Shown: positions 10,071-20,369, counted from the stretch's first letter. The stretch: DNA of 64,000 bases from JBGOTP01 sp963717075 (GCA_963717075.1 CAVQVI010000007.1:558001-622000), one strand, 5' to 3'. A program made the numbers and translations. The notes: a model not told the origin generated them from the letters alone.

Positions 10071-12448
10071 CGTCCCAGGCCTCCACCACGACCGAGACAC
10101 CCAGGACGAACCTGTTTCGACGCTGCGGCCCGGTCCTGTTTCTTGCTGCCGTGGAATTGGCGTGGTCCGTCTACCTGGCGGCATCGCGCACAATTGCTGG
10201 CGGTCATGACGGGTTTCAGTACTTCTACCTGAAGTACTACTTCTTCAACGACTTCGTCCGGAACGGAGAGCACACCGAGTGGCTGCCGTACCTCACACAT
10301 GGGTCGCCGAGCGCATGGTGGTACGTCGTCCAGAGCGGCATCTTTGATCCGGTGATGCTGGTCGTGGCGCGGCTCCTGCAACTCGTCAATTTCCTGCCGA
10401 TCTTCTACACGCTGCTGTTCCTCGAAAAGCTGCTGCTGATTCTCGGCAGCTGGCTGTTCACCGGCGAGCACTTCCGGTCGCGGCCGGCACGATTCGCCGT
10501 CACGGCGGCTGTCAGCTCGACCTGCATCTGGTACACGCAACCCTGGTGGGACTTCCACGCCGTCGTCGCCCTGCCCATGATGCTGTTCTTCCTGCACCGG
10601 GGGCTGGTGGCGTTTCGCTGGCAGTGGCCAATCGGTCTGAGTGTGTTGCTGTATCTTCAGACATTCGGCCATCTCTCCTACTACCTGCCGATCACGCTGT
10701 TGCTCCTTGCGGCCTACGCCAGCCCTTTGATTGCGCAACGTTCGGTACGATCGGCGTTTCGCGAACGGTTCCGATTCAGTGCGGCAGGCCTTCTCATGCT
10801 TGCTGTCGTGAACACTGCATTTCTCTTCGAGCTCGTCTGGCTGCAGCGGTCGAGCCAGGAGATTGCTTTTGCGAGCAGCCAGCGAGGAGCGAATGGCGCC
10901 GTCTCGCTCGACGTGTTTCTGAACTACGGCGGCAACACCGACCTCCGGGCCTGGAACCAGTTCTTCACAGGGCTGACACCGCATCTGGACTTCACGCTGT
11001 TCGCGGGGTTCCTCACGGTGGGTCTGATAATCATCGCGCTGTCTTCGGGTCCGCTCGAGCACGCGCAGAAGATCTTCGCCTGGCTCGCGGCCCTGATGAT
11101 CCTGATGTCTGCCGCCAGCCCGGTCGCCACGGTCTTCTATTACGTGTGGCCGCTGGGCTGGGTCTTCCGGCATCTGGCACTGCTGCTGCCTGGCGCCAAG
11201 TTCTTTTGCATTCTTCTGGCGGGCGCGACGCTCGACCGTCTGGTCTGTGAGTCGGGGGTGCGGGAATGGCGAGGGCGGACGTGGATGGCTCTGACAGCCG
11301 TCTTTGCGTCCGTACTGCTTCTGCTCGCCACCTTCGCGATCGTTCCGGCGAGCCTGCGGTCGTTCGTCGCGTCGCTCGAGGGAGGACCGCTTCCCGTCCT
11401 GAAATCGTACGGCACCGCGATGACCGGCGTTCGACTCGTGAGAGGCGCCCTGTTCCTGGCACTGACATGGATCGTGCTGCGGACACTGGGTCGCGTGCCG
11501 GCACGATCCGAAGCACGGGCGTCCCATCTCGCGTGGATAGCGGGGCTCGTGCTCTTTTTCGACGTGTCAACGTACGAATGGCTTGAGATGCGATCGCGAA
11601 CCCTGAGCCTGCCACCGCGCGAAGCGGCGATCTTTCAGTTCACCGATCGTCCTTACGCTGACAGACGGAGTAAGACGGCCGAGACCATGGAGAGCGAGCG
11701 GCGACGAACCTTCTCCAAGAGCCTCGCGCGGGTCGTCGGCACCAGGTACTGGCCGGAGAACCTGCTGTGGCTCACCGACACGTACCGAACGTCGGAACGG
11801 ACCGTGTTCTGGTCCACTGCATTCGACTCGCTCCTGCAGGTGATGGACAGGCGGGACGGCTCGAGGCCAATGGTCAAGGAGGAGATCCTGGTCCTGCCGA
11901 CCGATGACGAGCTACTGACGACGATTGGCGGCTTAGAGGAGTCGAAAGTCCGGTTTCTCGCGCACGCGATTGTCTGCCCGGACGCGGATTCGACCACGGC
12001 CCTTCTGGCCAATCCCGCCTACTACGGCCAGGCCGCTCTGCTGACGGGACGCCTCGAGCAGCAATCTCCTCCGCTGGCTGTTGCGCCCTGCGAGGCCGAT
12101 GCGCTGACCGCTGATGTCGCTCCGCCGACTCCGGCGCCATCGGCGCGCAACACGTCGTTCAGTTCGAACCGGGCGGAATTCGATGTGGACAACCCGACGA
12201 ATGTGTCGCTCGTGATGACCTACAGCGACAGCTGGAGCGAACATTGGCAGGCGCGCATCAACGACAAGGACGCCCAAATCCTCCGGTCGGATCTTGCGTA
12301 TAAGGCCGTTGTGATTCCCCCGGGAAGGGTCCGCGTGCAGTTCCAATACCGGGACCGGAGGGCGGAGACGGTCTTCGCGTCGCAGGCTCTCGCAAGTGTG
12401 AGCTTCGTGCTGTTCCTTGGATTTCTCGTCGTCGGTCGCGTGTTATAG
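10067..12448 (+). CDS. Large polytopic membrane protein, GT-C/YfhO-like
   Basis: A 793-residue protein with roughly ten predicted hydrophobic segments up to about residue 480, then a soluble C-terminal region and a final helix (ASVSFVLFLGFLVVGRVL). The layout resembles GT-C-fold glycosyltransferases or YfhO-type proteins, but I see no decisive catalytic motif beyond a luminal DGFQYFY in the first loop. TTG start, overlapping the upstream glycosyltransferase stop. Likely uses polyprenyl-phosphate sugars in envelope glycosylation; this is inferred from architecture and coupling. Confidence 0.6.
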   Translation: MTSQASTTTETPRTNLFRRCGPVLFLAAVELAWSVYLAASRTIAGGHDGFQYFYLKYYFFNDFVRNGEHTEWLPYLTHGSPSAWWYVVQSGIFDPVMLVVARLLQLVNFLPIFYTLLFLEKLLLILGSWLFTGEHFRSRPARFAVTAAVSSTCIWYTQPWWDFHAVVALPMMLFFLHRGLVAFRWQWPIGLSVLLYLQTFGHLSYYLPITLLLLAAYASPLIAQRSVRSAFRERFRFSAAGLLMLAVVNTAFLFELVWLQRSSQEIAFASSQRGANGAVSLDVFLNYGGNTDLRAWNQFFTGLTPHLDFTLFAGFLTVGLIIIALSSGPLEHAQKIFAWLAALMILMSAASPVATVFYYVWPLGWVFRHLALLLPGAKFFCILLAGATLDRLVCESGVREWRGRTWMALTAVFASVLLLLATFAIVPASLRSFVASLEGGPLPVLKSYGTAMTGVRLVRGALFLALTWIVLRTLGRVPARSEARASHLAWIAGLVLFFDVSTYEWLEMRSRTLSLPPREAAIFQFTDRPYADRRSKTAETMESERRRTFSKSLARVVGTRYWPENLLWLTDTYRTSERTVFWSTAFDSLLQVMDRRDGSRPMVKEEILVLPTDDELLTTIGGLEESKVRFLAHAIVCPDADSTTALLANPAYYGQAALLTGRLEQQSPPLAVAPCEADALTADVAPPTPAPSARNTSFSSNRAEFDVDNPTNVSLVMTYSDSWSEHWQARINDKDAQILRSDLAYKAVVIPPGRVRVQFQYRDRRAETVFASQALASVSFVLFLGFLVVGRVL

Positions 12449-12481
12449 TCGGCCTCCAGTTCAGGAGTCCCTGCCGAAACG

Positions 12482-14045
12482 TTGCCATTGCCGCTGAGGG
12501 CCGTCTGGCGCGCGCTGCTGAAAGGGTCGCTCGATACGCGATGGGCCGCGCTCGTCCTCGTCCTCGTCGCCTGGACCATCTACCAGCCTGCGCTGAACCG
12601 CGTGTTTGCCGCCGACCAGCTCTGGTATTTCGCAGAGCTCGACGGTCTGTACGTCTCTCTTGGACGGCCTTCGCCACTACGATTACGCGGCAACGCGGCG
12701 CTTCTGGAAGGGCGATGATGTGACGTTCCGCCCGCTCCTTTTCACGTGGCTCGCCATCGGGAATCGCCTTTTTTCGTACCACCACGTATGGTGGAATGTC
12801 GCGAACCTCGCCCTTCACACGCTGGTGGCCCTGCTCCTCTTCCGTCTGCTCCTCGCCGTGAGGCCTTCCCCGTTTGCGCTTCCAGCCGCCGTGCTCTTCG
12901 CGGCCTTGAAGCCTCCGTTGGAGCTCGTGGTCTGGAACCATCTTGGCGGATACCTGCTCGCCTGTGTCGCTCTCCTCCTCGGCCTCCTGGCGTTCGTCCG
13001 GCTCACGCATCCTCCTGCCAATCCGCATCAGAGTCGCACGATCGCCGCATTTGCCGTGTCTTTTGCCGCCGCGGGCCTGCTTTATGAGGCCATGGTCCCT
13101 GTGTCGTTGGCGGCGGCCGCTATCGTCGTGTGGACGGACTGGCGCCGAGGAGATCGGCCCAGCACTCGCAAGACCTTGGGCTTGCTGTGCCCGACGCTGC
13201 TTTTCTCCGCTCTCTACATTCATCACGCGCTTCGGGTCGCGCGTCTGGAGTACATCGCACGCGAGGGCGCGGAAAACGTCTTCACATTCGATGGAGCCAT
13301 CCGGACGATTCCACTCGGCGTCGGAATGGTCGGTCAGTGGATGCTGGAGCTGGCCCTGCCGTCAGTGTTGCACCTGGCCTCGGGCGCCTTCAGTCGCTTC
13401 GGGAAGACCTATTCGTTCTCATGGACCGACCCGCTACATCTCTTCAATGCAGGGCTCGCATTGCTGGCGCTCGGCCTGTTTGCCCGGTCGATGTCTCGGA
13501 GACAGTGGTCCGACGCGCATCCCCTTCCTCTGCTGGTGCTACTGGCCATGGTCGCATACCTTTTCCTGCTCGCCTTCGGGCGATCGCCACGCGAAGTGTT
13601 CCATATCACCTATTACGTGTACATCTTCGGTCTCCTGCTCGCCGTGCTCATGTACTCGCTGGTGGACTTCAACCGGCTGCACGGATGGACCGCGGCCGTC
13701 GCCTACGTTGTGATAGCGGGACTTGCAGCGACGCACGCGGTCGAGAGCCACGCCGTCGCTCGGGACACCGGCCGCGTAAACCACTATCCGTCGTTGTATC
13801 TGACCAGGGTCATCCGGTTCGTGGACGCGCACAAGGGCGAGCCGGACTTCACATTCATGATCCGGCCGCATCCAGTGAGCGTGGATCCCGACGTGTATCT
13901 CATTGAGGGGTACCCGGACGACCGGAAGGCCACATCGAGACACCGCCGGCTCACGGAAATCCTGTTTGGTGCCTACTACAACAGCACCAGCCCCAAGTAC
14001 GTCCTGGACTCGTCGGCGGAGACGCTGGCGCCCGACAGGCCGTAA
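12482..14045 (+). CDS. Polytopic membrane protein (glycosyltransferase-like), one frameshift
   Basis: About 520 residues with many membrane segments. The N-terminal part (TTG start at 12482) runs to FAADQLWYFAELDG. One extra base near 12655 then moves the frame, and the protein continues as LDGLRHYDYAATRRFWKGDD and RPLLFTWLAIGNRLFSYHHV. The hydrophobic profile suggests a GT-C-like membrane glycosyltransferase. It follows the previous membrane protein by 33 bp and ends the glycosyltransferase operon. No catalytic motif was identified with confidence. Confidence 0.55.
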
Positions 14046-14297
14046 GGCAGAGCCCGTTCGAAACCGGACTGGTTTCGCGAGGGCCCCACCATCCACTGCC
14101 CAGGTCTGGAGGGCCGTCCGAAAAAGCTGAGTATAAACTGTCATCGCGCGTTTGATTTTCGCAACACTGGCTGTTCGAAGACTTGATGCTGCGAGAGCAA
14201 CTGCCACAAGTTGCGTCCAAAAACGCGAGCAAGTGCAGAGGTCCGGGCAGGCACGCCATTTGTAGGCCCCGATGTTCTGGGAGGCTGGTCTCTGCAG

Positions 14298-15236
14298 ATG
14301 GGCTCGGACGAAGGTGACGATCACAAAACCGATCCGCAGACACTCAGTGAATTGCGGAGCTGGGTACACCAGAGGCTCCACCTGCCATCCAGGCTGGAAG
14401 CGGCACTGTTCGCCGCCGTGGATGCCGTCTTCTCACGACACCAACGGCTCTGGCGAGACTCCAAAGAAGACGCGGTTCAGGCACTCTCGACCGGGTTCGC
14501 CGAAAAAATGGCCCGCGCCCAGCACGAGCTGCGCGCGAAGGATGCCACGGTCAGCACCATCTCGCAATACTTCGAGGAACTCGTTGACGATCTAACCGAC
14601 AGATCCCATCGCGATCCGAAAACGAAGTTGATGAACCTCGCGCACTTCATGCAGCGACTCGAGTCCTTCCTGGGACTCGAGCAGCGGGGCCGCTGGTGCG
14701 CCGTGGGTCTGGTCGACATCGCCAACTTCAAGGGCTATAACGACACGCTGGGCCACCAGGTCGGCGACCGTATCATCGAGTGCGTTGCGCGCCTGCTTGG
14801 GCAACAGGCTCGTTCTGACGATCTCATCGCGCAGGAACCACGGGGCCAGGACTCCTTCGACGTCGCCACCCGCGACCTGCACGCCCGTTTCGGGGGCGAT
14901 GAGTTCTGCTTTCTCATTTCTGATCTGGACGACGTGCACCAGGCGTACGCGATTGGCGAACGCTTCCGGACCGCAGTGGCAGACCATGACTGGAGTCTCG
15001 AGGACGAGAGACTCGCCTCCAATCCTCCGCGGGCCGATGTCGGCATGGTCTGTCTGTGGCTCGGTCGGATCGAAGACCGACGGTTCAGGGGGGCACAGCT
15101 GGCCGCCGCACTCATCCAACGCGCCGACCAGCTGATGTACAACGCGAAAAGCGAGCGTTCAACTCACGTTCGCATGGTGAGCGCCAAGGTCGTCGAGGGT
15201 CAGCTGATGGATGCGAGCGCCGAATCGCTCGGATAG
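14298..15236 (+). CDS. Diguanylate cyclase (GGDEF domain)
   Basis: A protein of about 312 residues that makes c-di-GMP from two GTP. The N-terminal half is a predicted helical region with no membrane segment. The C-terminal GGDEF domain has LVDIANFKGYNDTLGHQVGD and an intact RFGGDEFCFL active site. The residues in the I-site position (ATRD) do not fit RxxD, so product inhibition through that site is unlikely. An insert of about 25 residues before GGDEF (SDDLIAQEPRGQDSFDVATR) is unusual. I prefer the ATG at 14298; a TTG at 14211 would add 29 residues. Confidence 0.85.
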   Translation: MGSDEGDDHKTDPQTLSELRSWVHQRLHLPSRLEAALFAAVDAVFSRHQRLWRDSKEDAVQALSTGFAEKMARAQHELRAKDATVSTISQYFEELVDDLTDRSHRDPKTKLMNLAHFMQRLESFLGLEQRGRWCAVGLVDIANFKGYNDTLGHQVGDRIIECVARLLGQQARSDDLIAQEPRGQDSFDVATRDLHARFGGDEFCFLISDLDDVHQAYAIGERFRTAVADHDWSLEDERLASNPPRADVGMVCLWLGRIEDRRFRGAQLAAALIQRADQLMYNAKSERSTHVRMVSAKVVEGQLMDASAESLG

Positions 15237-15429
15237 GGACGACAGCCGGACATGGCGCCAGCACCAGCTCGATTTGGAATGGCGTGACGCCGCGGATGAA
15301 CCAGTGGGTTCATTCGCGCCGCGTTCCACCTGGTCGCTTGGGTCATGACGAGTTCGCCACCTTCACAGAATCGCCATTCGATCCCTCGAGGCAGCCGACC
15401 GCTTTACAGTGTAATGTTGCTGATGACGT

Positions 15430-16110
15430 ATGCGGTTCAGGATTCCGCCACGCATGTTCTCGAGAGGCAGGACAGTCTCCCTGGCGTGTGCCGCGTTTCT
15501 CGCGGCCGCCGCACCCGCTCGCGCGCAGTATGTCGAGATAGAGTCGTTCGAGGTGACGCCCTTCATCGGTCTCCGGATGGGGGGGACGTTCGAGATTCTG
15601 CCGGACGCGTCCGTGCCTATTGACGCCACCTTGAAGGATGCCCAGAGCTACGGTTTCTCTGCCGGCGTGCGCTTCGACGACCTCTCGCTCGTCGAGTTCC
15701 GCTGGACGCAGTCGACCACGACGCTGCAGTTCGATGCTCCGTTCAGACCGCTGGGCCCGGCACTCGGAGACGTCACGTTGAACCAGTTCCACGCGGACTT
15801 CACGCGCGAGTTCATCATTCCCGAAGTGAAAGGGCTGCGATCGTTTCTGACCGGCAGCTTGGGCGTCACGCACATGGCTGCGTCACAGGACGGCTTCACG
15901 CGCTTCTCCTTCGGGTTCGGAGCCGGATTGAAGCAGTTCCTCGGTTCGAAGCTTGCCATCCGCGCCGAAGCGCACTGGCTGCCCATCTTGATTGACCCGG
16001 AAGTCAGCGGCTTCGCGTGTAACTCAGTCAGCGGCGGCTGCTTCGTGTTACTCAACGGGCGACTGACGCAGCAGTTCGAATTGAGTGTCGGGCCCGTTGT
16101 GCGCTTCTGA
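15430..16110 (+). CDS. Outer-membrane beta-barrel protein
   Basis: A 226-residue secreted protein. A cleavable signal peptide (SLACAAFLAAAAPARAQ) is followed by alternating hydrophobic strands and a terminal phenylalanine (LSVGPVVRF), the usual C-terminal signal for BAM-dependent insertion. The size suggests an eight-stranded barrel of the OmpA/OmpW class. Function unknown. It stands alone between the diguanylate cyclase and the symporter gene. Confidence 0.75.
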   Translation: MRFRIPPRMFSRGRTVSLACAAFLAAAAPARAQYVEIESFEVTPFIGLRMGGTFEILPDASVPIDATLKDAQSYGFSAGVRFDDLSLVEFRWTQSTTTLQFDAPFRPLGPALGDVTLNQFHADFTREFIIPEVKGLRSFLTGSLGVTHMAASQDGFTRFSFGFGAGLKQFLGSKLAIRAEAHWLPILIDPEVSGFACNSVSGGCFVLLNGRLTQQFELSVGPVVRF

Positions 16111-16290
16111 GGGACCCGTGCCGCTTCGAGTCGTTCTTGACGGTCCAGCCTGCGTCTAGCTTGCCTCGACCGAGGAGCGGATCCCGGCTGATCTCGGACC
16201 ACCTCCGTTCCTCCTCAGGGTCGTTTTAAAGCTCTTCCTTAATAGGACTCTGGCACGCATGGCATACTGCTCGTTCTCGAGCAGGCGATC

Positions 16291-17146
16291 ATGCTGGGTT
16301 TGCAAGCCAGCATTCTGTTGACGGTGTTCGGGTTCGGCCTGCGCGCGACGCCCGGCGACGTCATGTTACGTCGTCCGGCAGCCGTCGCTGCTCGGCCGTT
16401 CGCTCGTGGCGATGTTCGTGATCATGCCGATCATCGCGGTCGGGTTGGCCAGGACGCTTGCACTACGGCCAGCGGTCGAGATCGCGTTGGTTGCGCTGTC
16501 CATCTCGCCGATTCCTCCGCTCCTGCCAGGGCGGGAACAGAAAGCCGGCGGTCGCCCGTCATACGCGCTCGGGCTGATGGTGATTACCGGTCTCCTGTCC
16601 GTCGTTATCGTGCCAGCAGCCCTGAATCTGCTGGGCCGTTACTTCACGCGGCCCTTCGCCATGCCGCCGGGCGCTATCGCCAACGTGGTATTGAAGGCGT
16701 CCGTCCTCCCGCTGGCGACAGGTCTGGCAGTTCGCGCGATGTGGCCAGCCGCGGCCGCGCGAATCGTGAGGCCGGCAGACGTCGTCGGAAAGGTGCTACT
16801 CGCGATCGGCGTTGTCGCGATCCTGGCCGGTGTGCTACCCGCCGCGCTCGCGCTGTTGGGCAACTTCACCCTCATCACCGTGGCGGGATTCGTCGTGGTG
16901 GGCCTCGCGATCGGGCACTGGCTGGGAGGGCCTGAGCCGGACCAAAGAACCGTGCTCGCATTGTCCACAGCCAGCCGGCACCCGGTGATTGCGCTGGCAA
17001 TTGCCAAGGTCAATTTCCCTGATGAACCCTACCTCGGCGCGGCCATCGTTCTCTACCTGCTGTTGAATCTGATCGTCGGCATCCCGTATCAAGCGCGACA
17101 GAAGCTGGGTCACATGGCCACAGTGGCCGGCGAGAGGTCCGCGTGA
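16291..17146 (+). CDS. Bile acid:Na+ symporter-like membrane protein, one frameshift
   Basis: Member of the BASS superfamily, sodium-coupled carriers of organic anions. Conserved pieces include LGLQASILLTVFGFGLRATP at the start, ALSISPIPPLLPGREQKAGG and LSTASRHPVIALAIAKVNFP (the Na+-binding crossover region). The first 25 residues lie in one frame and the rest in the next. ATGTTACG near 16365 appears to contain one extra T. The true start may lie slightly upstream of 16291. The stop overlaps the GTG start of the next small gene (GTGA). Confidence 0.72.
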
Positions 17147-17355
17147 AGGAGACGATGGCCGCCAGGATCCGTCCGCTGACGTGGTGCATCCTCGCTGCAC
17201 TGTTCCTGGCGATCCCCATTGGTGCGCACGCCGAGGAGTGCGGCGCACGAGACGGTCTCATCTCTCTTGGGAGCCAGACTCGATCGGTTTGGTTATCCGT
17301 TCGGTTATCCGCGACGGGAGCGGGGTCGTTCGAGGTCTGTCATTCCTGTCGCTAG
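17143..17355 (+). pseudogene. Secreted protein fragment, truncated at island boundary
   Basis: Begins with a GTG that overlaps the symporter stop and encodes a good signal peptide (LTWCILAALFLAIPIGAHAE) followed by only about 35 more residues. The frame ends at TAG inside the left 34-bp repeat (17339-17372). The reading frame stops where the island begins, so I read it as the 5' remnant of a secreted-protein gene cut by insertion. The original family is not recognisable. Confidence 0.5.
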
Positions 17356-17372
17356 AACAGGTTCATTGGGGT
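17339..17372. repeat. Left 34-bp direct repeat (att-like)
   Basis: Thirty-four bases matching 20680-20713 with two mismatches. The repeat contains a small hairpin (CCTGT-CGCTAGA-ACAGG). Directly after it the sequence ATTGGGG-T-CCCCAAT forms a second palindrome. It marks the left edge of the toxin-antitoxin/IS island and ends the reading frame of the upstream gene. Confidence 0.75.
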
Positions 17373-17521
17373 CCCCAATTTCCGCGAGTTGGAACCATCT
17401 CTATCTGTGGATCCGTGCAGTGGACGGCCTGCGGAGGGCGACATGAGCCCCGTGGACTGCAGGCAGACACTGCGCGCAGATTGCCGACCGCCGCGGTTTG
17501 GTGGCCGAGCGCGCAGAACGG

Positions 17522-17860
17522 CTACGCGGCGTGTCCCGGAATGCGTTCGAGCTCTGCCCCGAGCGTCTGTTCCGCGTGCCACACGTCAAAAGCCTGCTGC
17601 ATCCCAAGCCAGAGCGCCGGTCCGTTACCGGCCCACTTCCCGAGCCGAACGGCCATCTCTGGCGTGACTGGCGCCCTACCCGCCAGGATTCGGTGCAGGA
17701 GCTGTCGAGACACGCCGAGCTCGCGGGCTGCCTGCGAGACGTTCATCCGCAACGCCGGCAGCACGTCTTCACGCAGGATCTCACCGGGATGGGTCGGTTC
17801 CCGCTTCAATGGCTGTCGGACAGGGAGCACCTTCCTCGTCGTCGTCTTCGTCGTCACCAT
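17522..17860 (-). CDS. higA: HigA-family antitoxin
   Basis: A protein of about 112 residues with the HigA core: THPGEILREDVLPALRMNVS, then AARELGVSRQLLHRILAGRA, which is an XRE-type helix-turn-helix. HigA binds and neutralises HigB and represses the operon. The ATG at 17860 is chosen over an upstream one because the family starts a short distance before HPGEIL. It lies 16 bp downstream of higB, the usual inverted toxin-first order. Confidence 0.88.
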   Translation of the reverse strand: MVTTKTTTRKVLPVRQPLKREPTHPGEILREDVLPALRMNVSQAARELGVSRQLLHRILAGRAPVTPEMAVRLGKWAGNGPALWLGMQQAFDVWHAEQTLGAELERIPGHAA

Positions 17861-17876
17861 CGTCGTCGCCTTCCGT

Positions 17877-18155
17877 TCAGTGATACTGGTCGAGAGCCAG
17901 CTCGCGGGCGTCCTTGCCGTCCCAGCGGAACGTGATGCGCCAAGGGCCACTGACGGCCATCGCGTGCCGGCCCTCTCGATTGCCCTTCAATGGGTGCACA
18001 CTCCAGCCCAGCATGTTCAGGTCTGAGACTGCCGTCGCGGCATGGCGCGCGTCCATCGCCCTTCTGCAGCGTTTGTGCAGGTCCGCCTGCACCTTCCGAC
18101 TCTTGCCGGTCTCGAAGAGCTCCCGCAACCCGGCGTGTCGAACGCTGACGATCAC
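17877..18155 (-). CDS. higB: HigB/RelE-family toxin
   Basis: A ribosome-dependent mRNA endonuclease of about 92 residues. Family landmarks are LRELFETGKSRKVQADLHKR at the N-terminus, LHPLKG-type WSVHPLKGNREGRHAMAVSG in the middle and WRITFRWDGKDARELALDQY at the end. The GTG at 18155 gives the usual short N-terminus (M-IVSVRHAG). The insertion sequence begins within about 70 bp upstream, so it may have altered the original promoter. Confidence 0.88.
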   Translation of the reverse strand: MIVSVRHAGLRELFETGKSRKVQADLHKRCRRAMDARHAATAVSDLNMLGWSVHPLKGNREGRHAMAVSGPWRITFRWDGKDARELALDQYH

Positions 18156-18226
18156 AGTGTCGAGCGTAAAGCAGACGCGACAGAGTGTCAACTGTCACTT
18201 TACACTCCGGCCAGCGCCCGACTTAG

Positions 18227-19444
18227 GCGTGCGGGAGCGACCGCACGCGGATTCGGCGCAAGTATCGGATCGTCGCCCTGGAACTGGACGAACGCCGGCG
18301 GCGCCAATGGGCCGCCGCCGAGGCGCGTGACGTCGGATGGGGCGGCGTGAGCTTGGTGGCCCGAGCCACCGGGTTGTCGCGACCGACCATCATCGCCGGT
18401 TTGCGTGAGTTGCGGTTGCCCGCCCCGCAACGCGCCGCGGCGGCCCAGCGCGTTCGTCGGCGCGGCGGGGGCCGGCGCGCGGTCACCGCCACCGATCCGA
18501 CGTTGCTGGCCGCGTTGATGGCGTTGATCGAACCGACCACCCGCGGCGACCCAGAATCGCCGTTGCGCTGGACCTGCAAGAGCACCGCGATGCTGGCGGA
18601 CGAACTGACCCGGCAGGATCATCCGGTGAGTGACCGCACGGTGGCGACGTTGCTCAAGGACGCGGGCTACAGTCTGCAGGCCAACCGGAAGACGCGGGAG
18701 GGCGCGTCCCATCCCGATCGCAATGCCCAGTTCGCGTACCTCAACGCCTGCGTCGCACGGTCTCACAGGCGGCGGCAGCCGGCGATCTCGGTGGACACCA
18801 AGAAGAAGGAATTGGTCGGGGATTTCAAGAATGGCGGCCGGGAGTGGCGCCCACGAGGGCAGCCCAGGGAGGTGCGGGTCCATGACTTCCTCGACAAGAC
18901 ACTGGGCAAGGCGATCCCCTACGGCGTGTACGATTTGCTGAACAATCAAGGCTGGGTCAGCGTCGGGATCGATCACGACACCGCCGAGTTCGCGGTCCAC
19001 AGCATTCGCCGCTGGTGGACGCGGATGGGCCGCCGCCGGTTTCCCCGCGCTCGCACGCTCTTGATCACCGCCGACGGCGGCGGCAGCAACGGCCCGCGGT
19101 CGCGTCTGTGGAAGCGGTCCCTGCAGACGTTGGCCGACGACCTGGGCCTGACGCTGTCGGTCTGCCACTTTCCGCCCGGCACCAGCAAGTGGAACAAGAT
19201 CGAGCATCGGCTGTTCAGTTTCATCACGCAGAACTGGCGCGGCCAACCGCTGGTCAGTCACCAGGCCATCGTCAATCTGATCGCCGCGACCACCACGCGG
19301 ACGGGCCTGGTCGTGAAGGCCGCGCTCGACACCCACCACTACGACACCGCGATCCAGGTCAGCGACGAGGACGTCGCGCGCCTTCGCCTCACCCCGCACG
19401 CCTTTCACGGGGAGTGGAACTACACGATCTCACCTCGCCGATGA
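18227..19444 (+). mobile_element. ISAzo13-like insertion sequence transposase
   Basis: A DDE-type transposase of about 400 residues. Landmarks are RRKYRIVALELDERRRRQWA at the N-terminus, TRQDHPVSDRTVATLLK, the catalytic-region ITADGGGSNGPRSRLWKRSL, and CHFPPGTSKWNKIEHRLFSF, typical of the ISAzo13 family. The frame is open from a stop at 18224. The first standard start is GTG 18347, but conserved sequence begins upstream, so the true start is unclear or lost. I could not define terminal inverted repeats by eye. It separates higBA from the second toxin-antitoxin pair. Confidence 0.85.
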
Positions 19445-19582
19445 TTTGTCAGTGTTATTCTCTCGCTCGCCCTTAGTCTAGTCTAAGTCTAGCGCGATTG
19501 CCTTCGGTGTCGGTCGGCGTCCAGGGCGCGCGATCGCGCGGCTTGAAGCGTGAACTACAGAAATGTAGAATCTGTTACAGCT

Positions 19583-19870
19583 ATGGAGAAAGAGACTCAG
19601 ATTTCTGCTTTCGTCTCGCCGGCGACAAAAGAGCTCCTCGAGCGTCACGTGCGCGCGACCGGCGTCAGGAAGGGCCACGTCGTCGAGCAGGCGCTCCGGC
19701 ACCACCTCCATGCACTGCAGGAGTTGCCTGCGGACGTGGTGACCCATCCGAAACTCGTCGTGTCCGGGCGCTCGGGCAAGGCGATTCTCAAGCAGATCGA
19801 GACCGGGAAACCGACGCGGGCGCTCCGACGCCTGATGCGCGATGGAAATCCGGGCGCTTCGCGAAAGTGA
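19583..19870 (+). CDS. Putative antitoxin (ribbon-helix-helix-like) of GNAT toxin
   Basis: A protein of about 95 residues starting MEKETQISAFVSPATKELLE, which fits a DNA-binding RHH antitoxin N-terminus. An ATG at 19550 would add 11 residues. Its last 29 bases overlap the start of the GNAT gene, the normal antitoxin-first arrangement of GNAT toxin pairs. It should repress its own operon and block the acetyltransferase. I do not recognise the C-terminal half. Confidence 0.65.
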   Translation: MEKETQISAFVSPATKELLERHVRATGVRKGHVVEQALRHHLHALQELPADVVTHPKLVVSGRSGKAILKQIETGKPTRALRRLMRDGNPGASRK

Positions 19871-20369
19871 CGACCGCGCTGGATTCCAATCCGGCGACGC
19901 GGACCTCGATCGGTTTTTTCAGAAGTTCGCCGGCCACAATCAATTCCGCCACCACATCGGCGTTACTTACGTCGCGATCGATGGCGGCCGCGCGATCGGG
20001 TTCGCGACCGTCGTTCCCGGTCACGTGGAAATCGAGGATCTGCCGGCGGCGGCGCGCAAGAAGTTACCGCGATATCCGCTGCCCGTGCTCCGCCTGGCCC
20101 GGCTTGGCGTGGATCGGTCCGCGCAGGGGCAGGGCGTCGGGGCGCAGCTGCTTCGCTTCGTTCTCGAACTCGCTCTCCGGATGGCGCGCGACTACGGATG
20201 CACGGGTGTCCTCGTCGATGCGAAGCCTGAGGCGATCGGCTTCTACGCGAAGTACGGCTTCATTTCCGTCGAGGCGGTCGAGGGCCAGTCGGATGCCCGG
20301 CCGGCGCCAACGCCGATGTTTCTCGCGTTGAGTGCGATGCGGCGCGCAGTGAGAACGGATGAGGCGTGA
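19842..20369 (+). CDS. GNAT-family toxin-like acetyltransferase (TacT/AtaT type)
   Basis: A 175-residue GNAT with MEIRALRESDDRAGFQSGDA and DLDRFFQKFAGHNQFRHHIG at the start, the pattern of toxins that acetylate charged tRNAs, and the acetyl-CoA loop DRSAQGQGVGAQLLRFVLEL near residue 90. The YAKYGFISV strand near the end completes the fold. Coupled to the upstream antitoxin by overlap. Toxin activity is inferred from family and arrangement; a housekeeping acetyltransferase is less likely. Confidence 0.75.
   Translation: MEIRALRESDDRAGFQSGDADLDRFFQKFAGHNQFRHHIGVTYVAIDGGRAIGFATVVPGHVEIEDLPAAARKKLPRYPLPVLRLARLGVDRSAQGQGVGAQLLRFVLELALRMARDYGCTGVLVDAKPEAIGFYAKYGFISVEAVEGQSDARPAPTPMFLALSAMRRAVRTDEA

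Noticed and set aside
17339..17372. A second, degraded tRNA-His at the left repeat
   Set aside because: Only the last bases of the tRNA are shared; no T-arm, anticodon or D-arm sequence follows.
18180..19500. Terminal inverted repeats of the ISAzo13-like element
   Set aside because: I compared TGTCA-containing sequences at both ends but found no convincing inverted match, so IS ends are not annotated.
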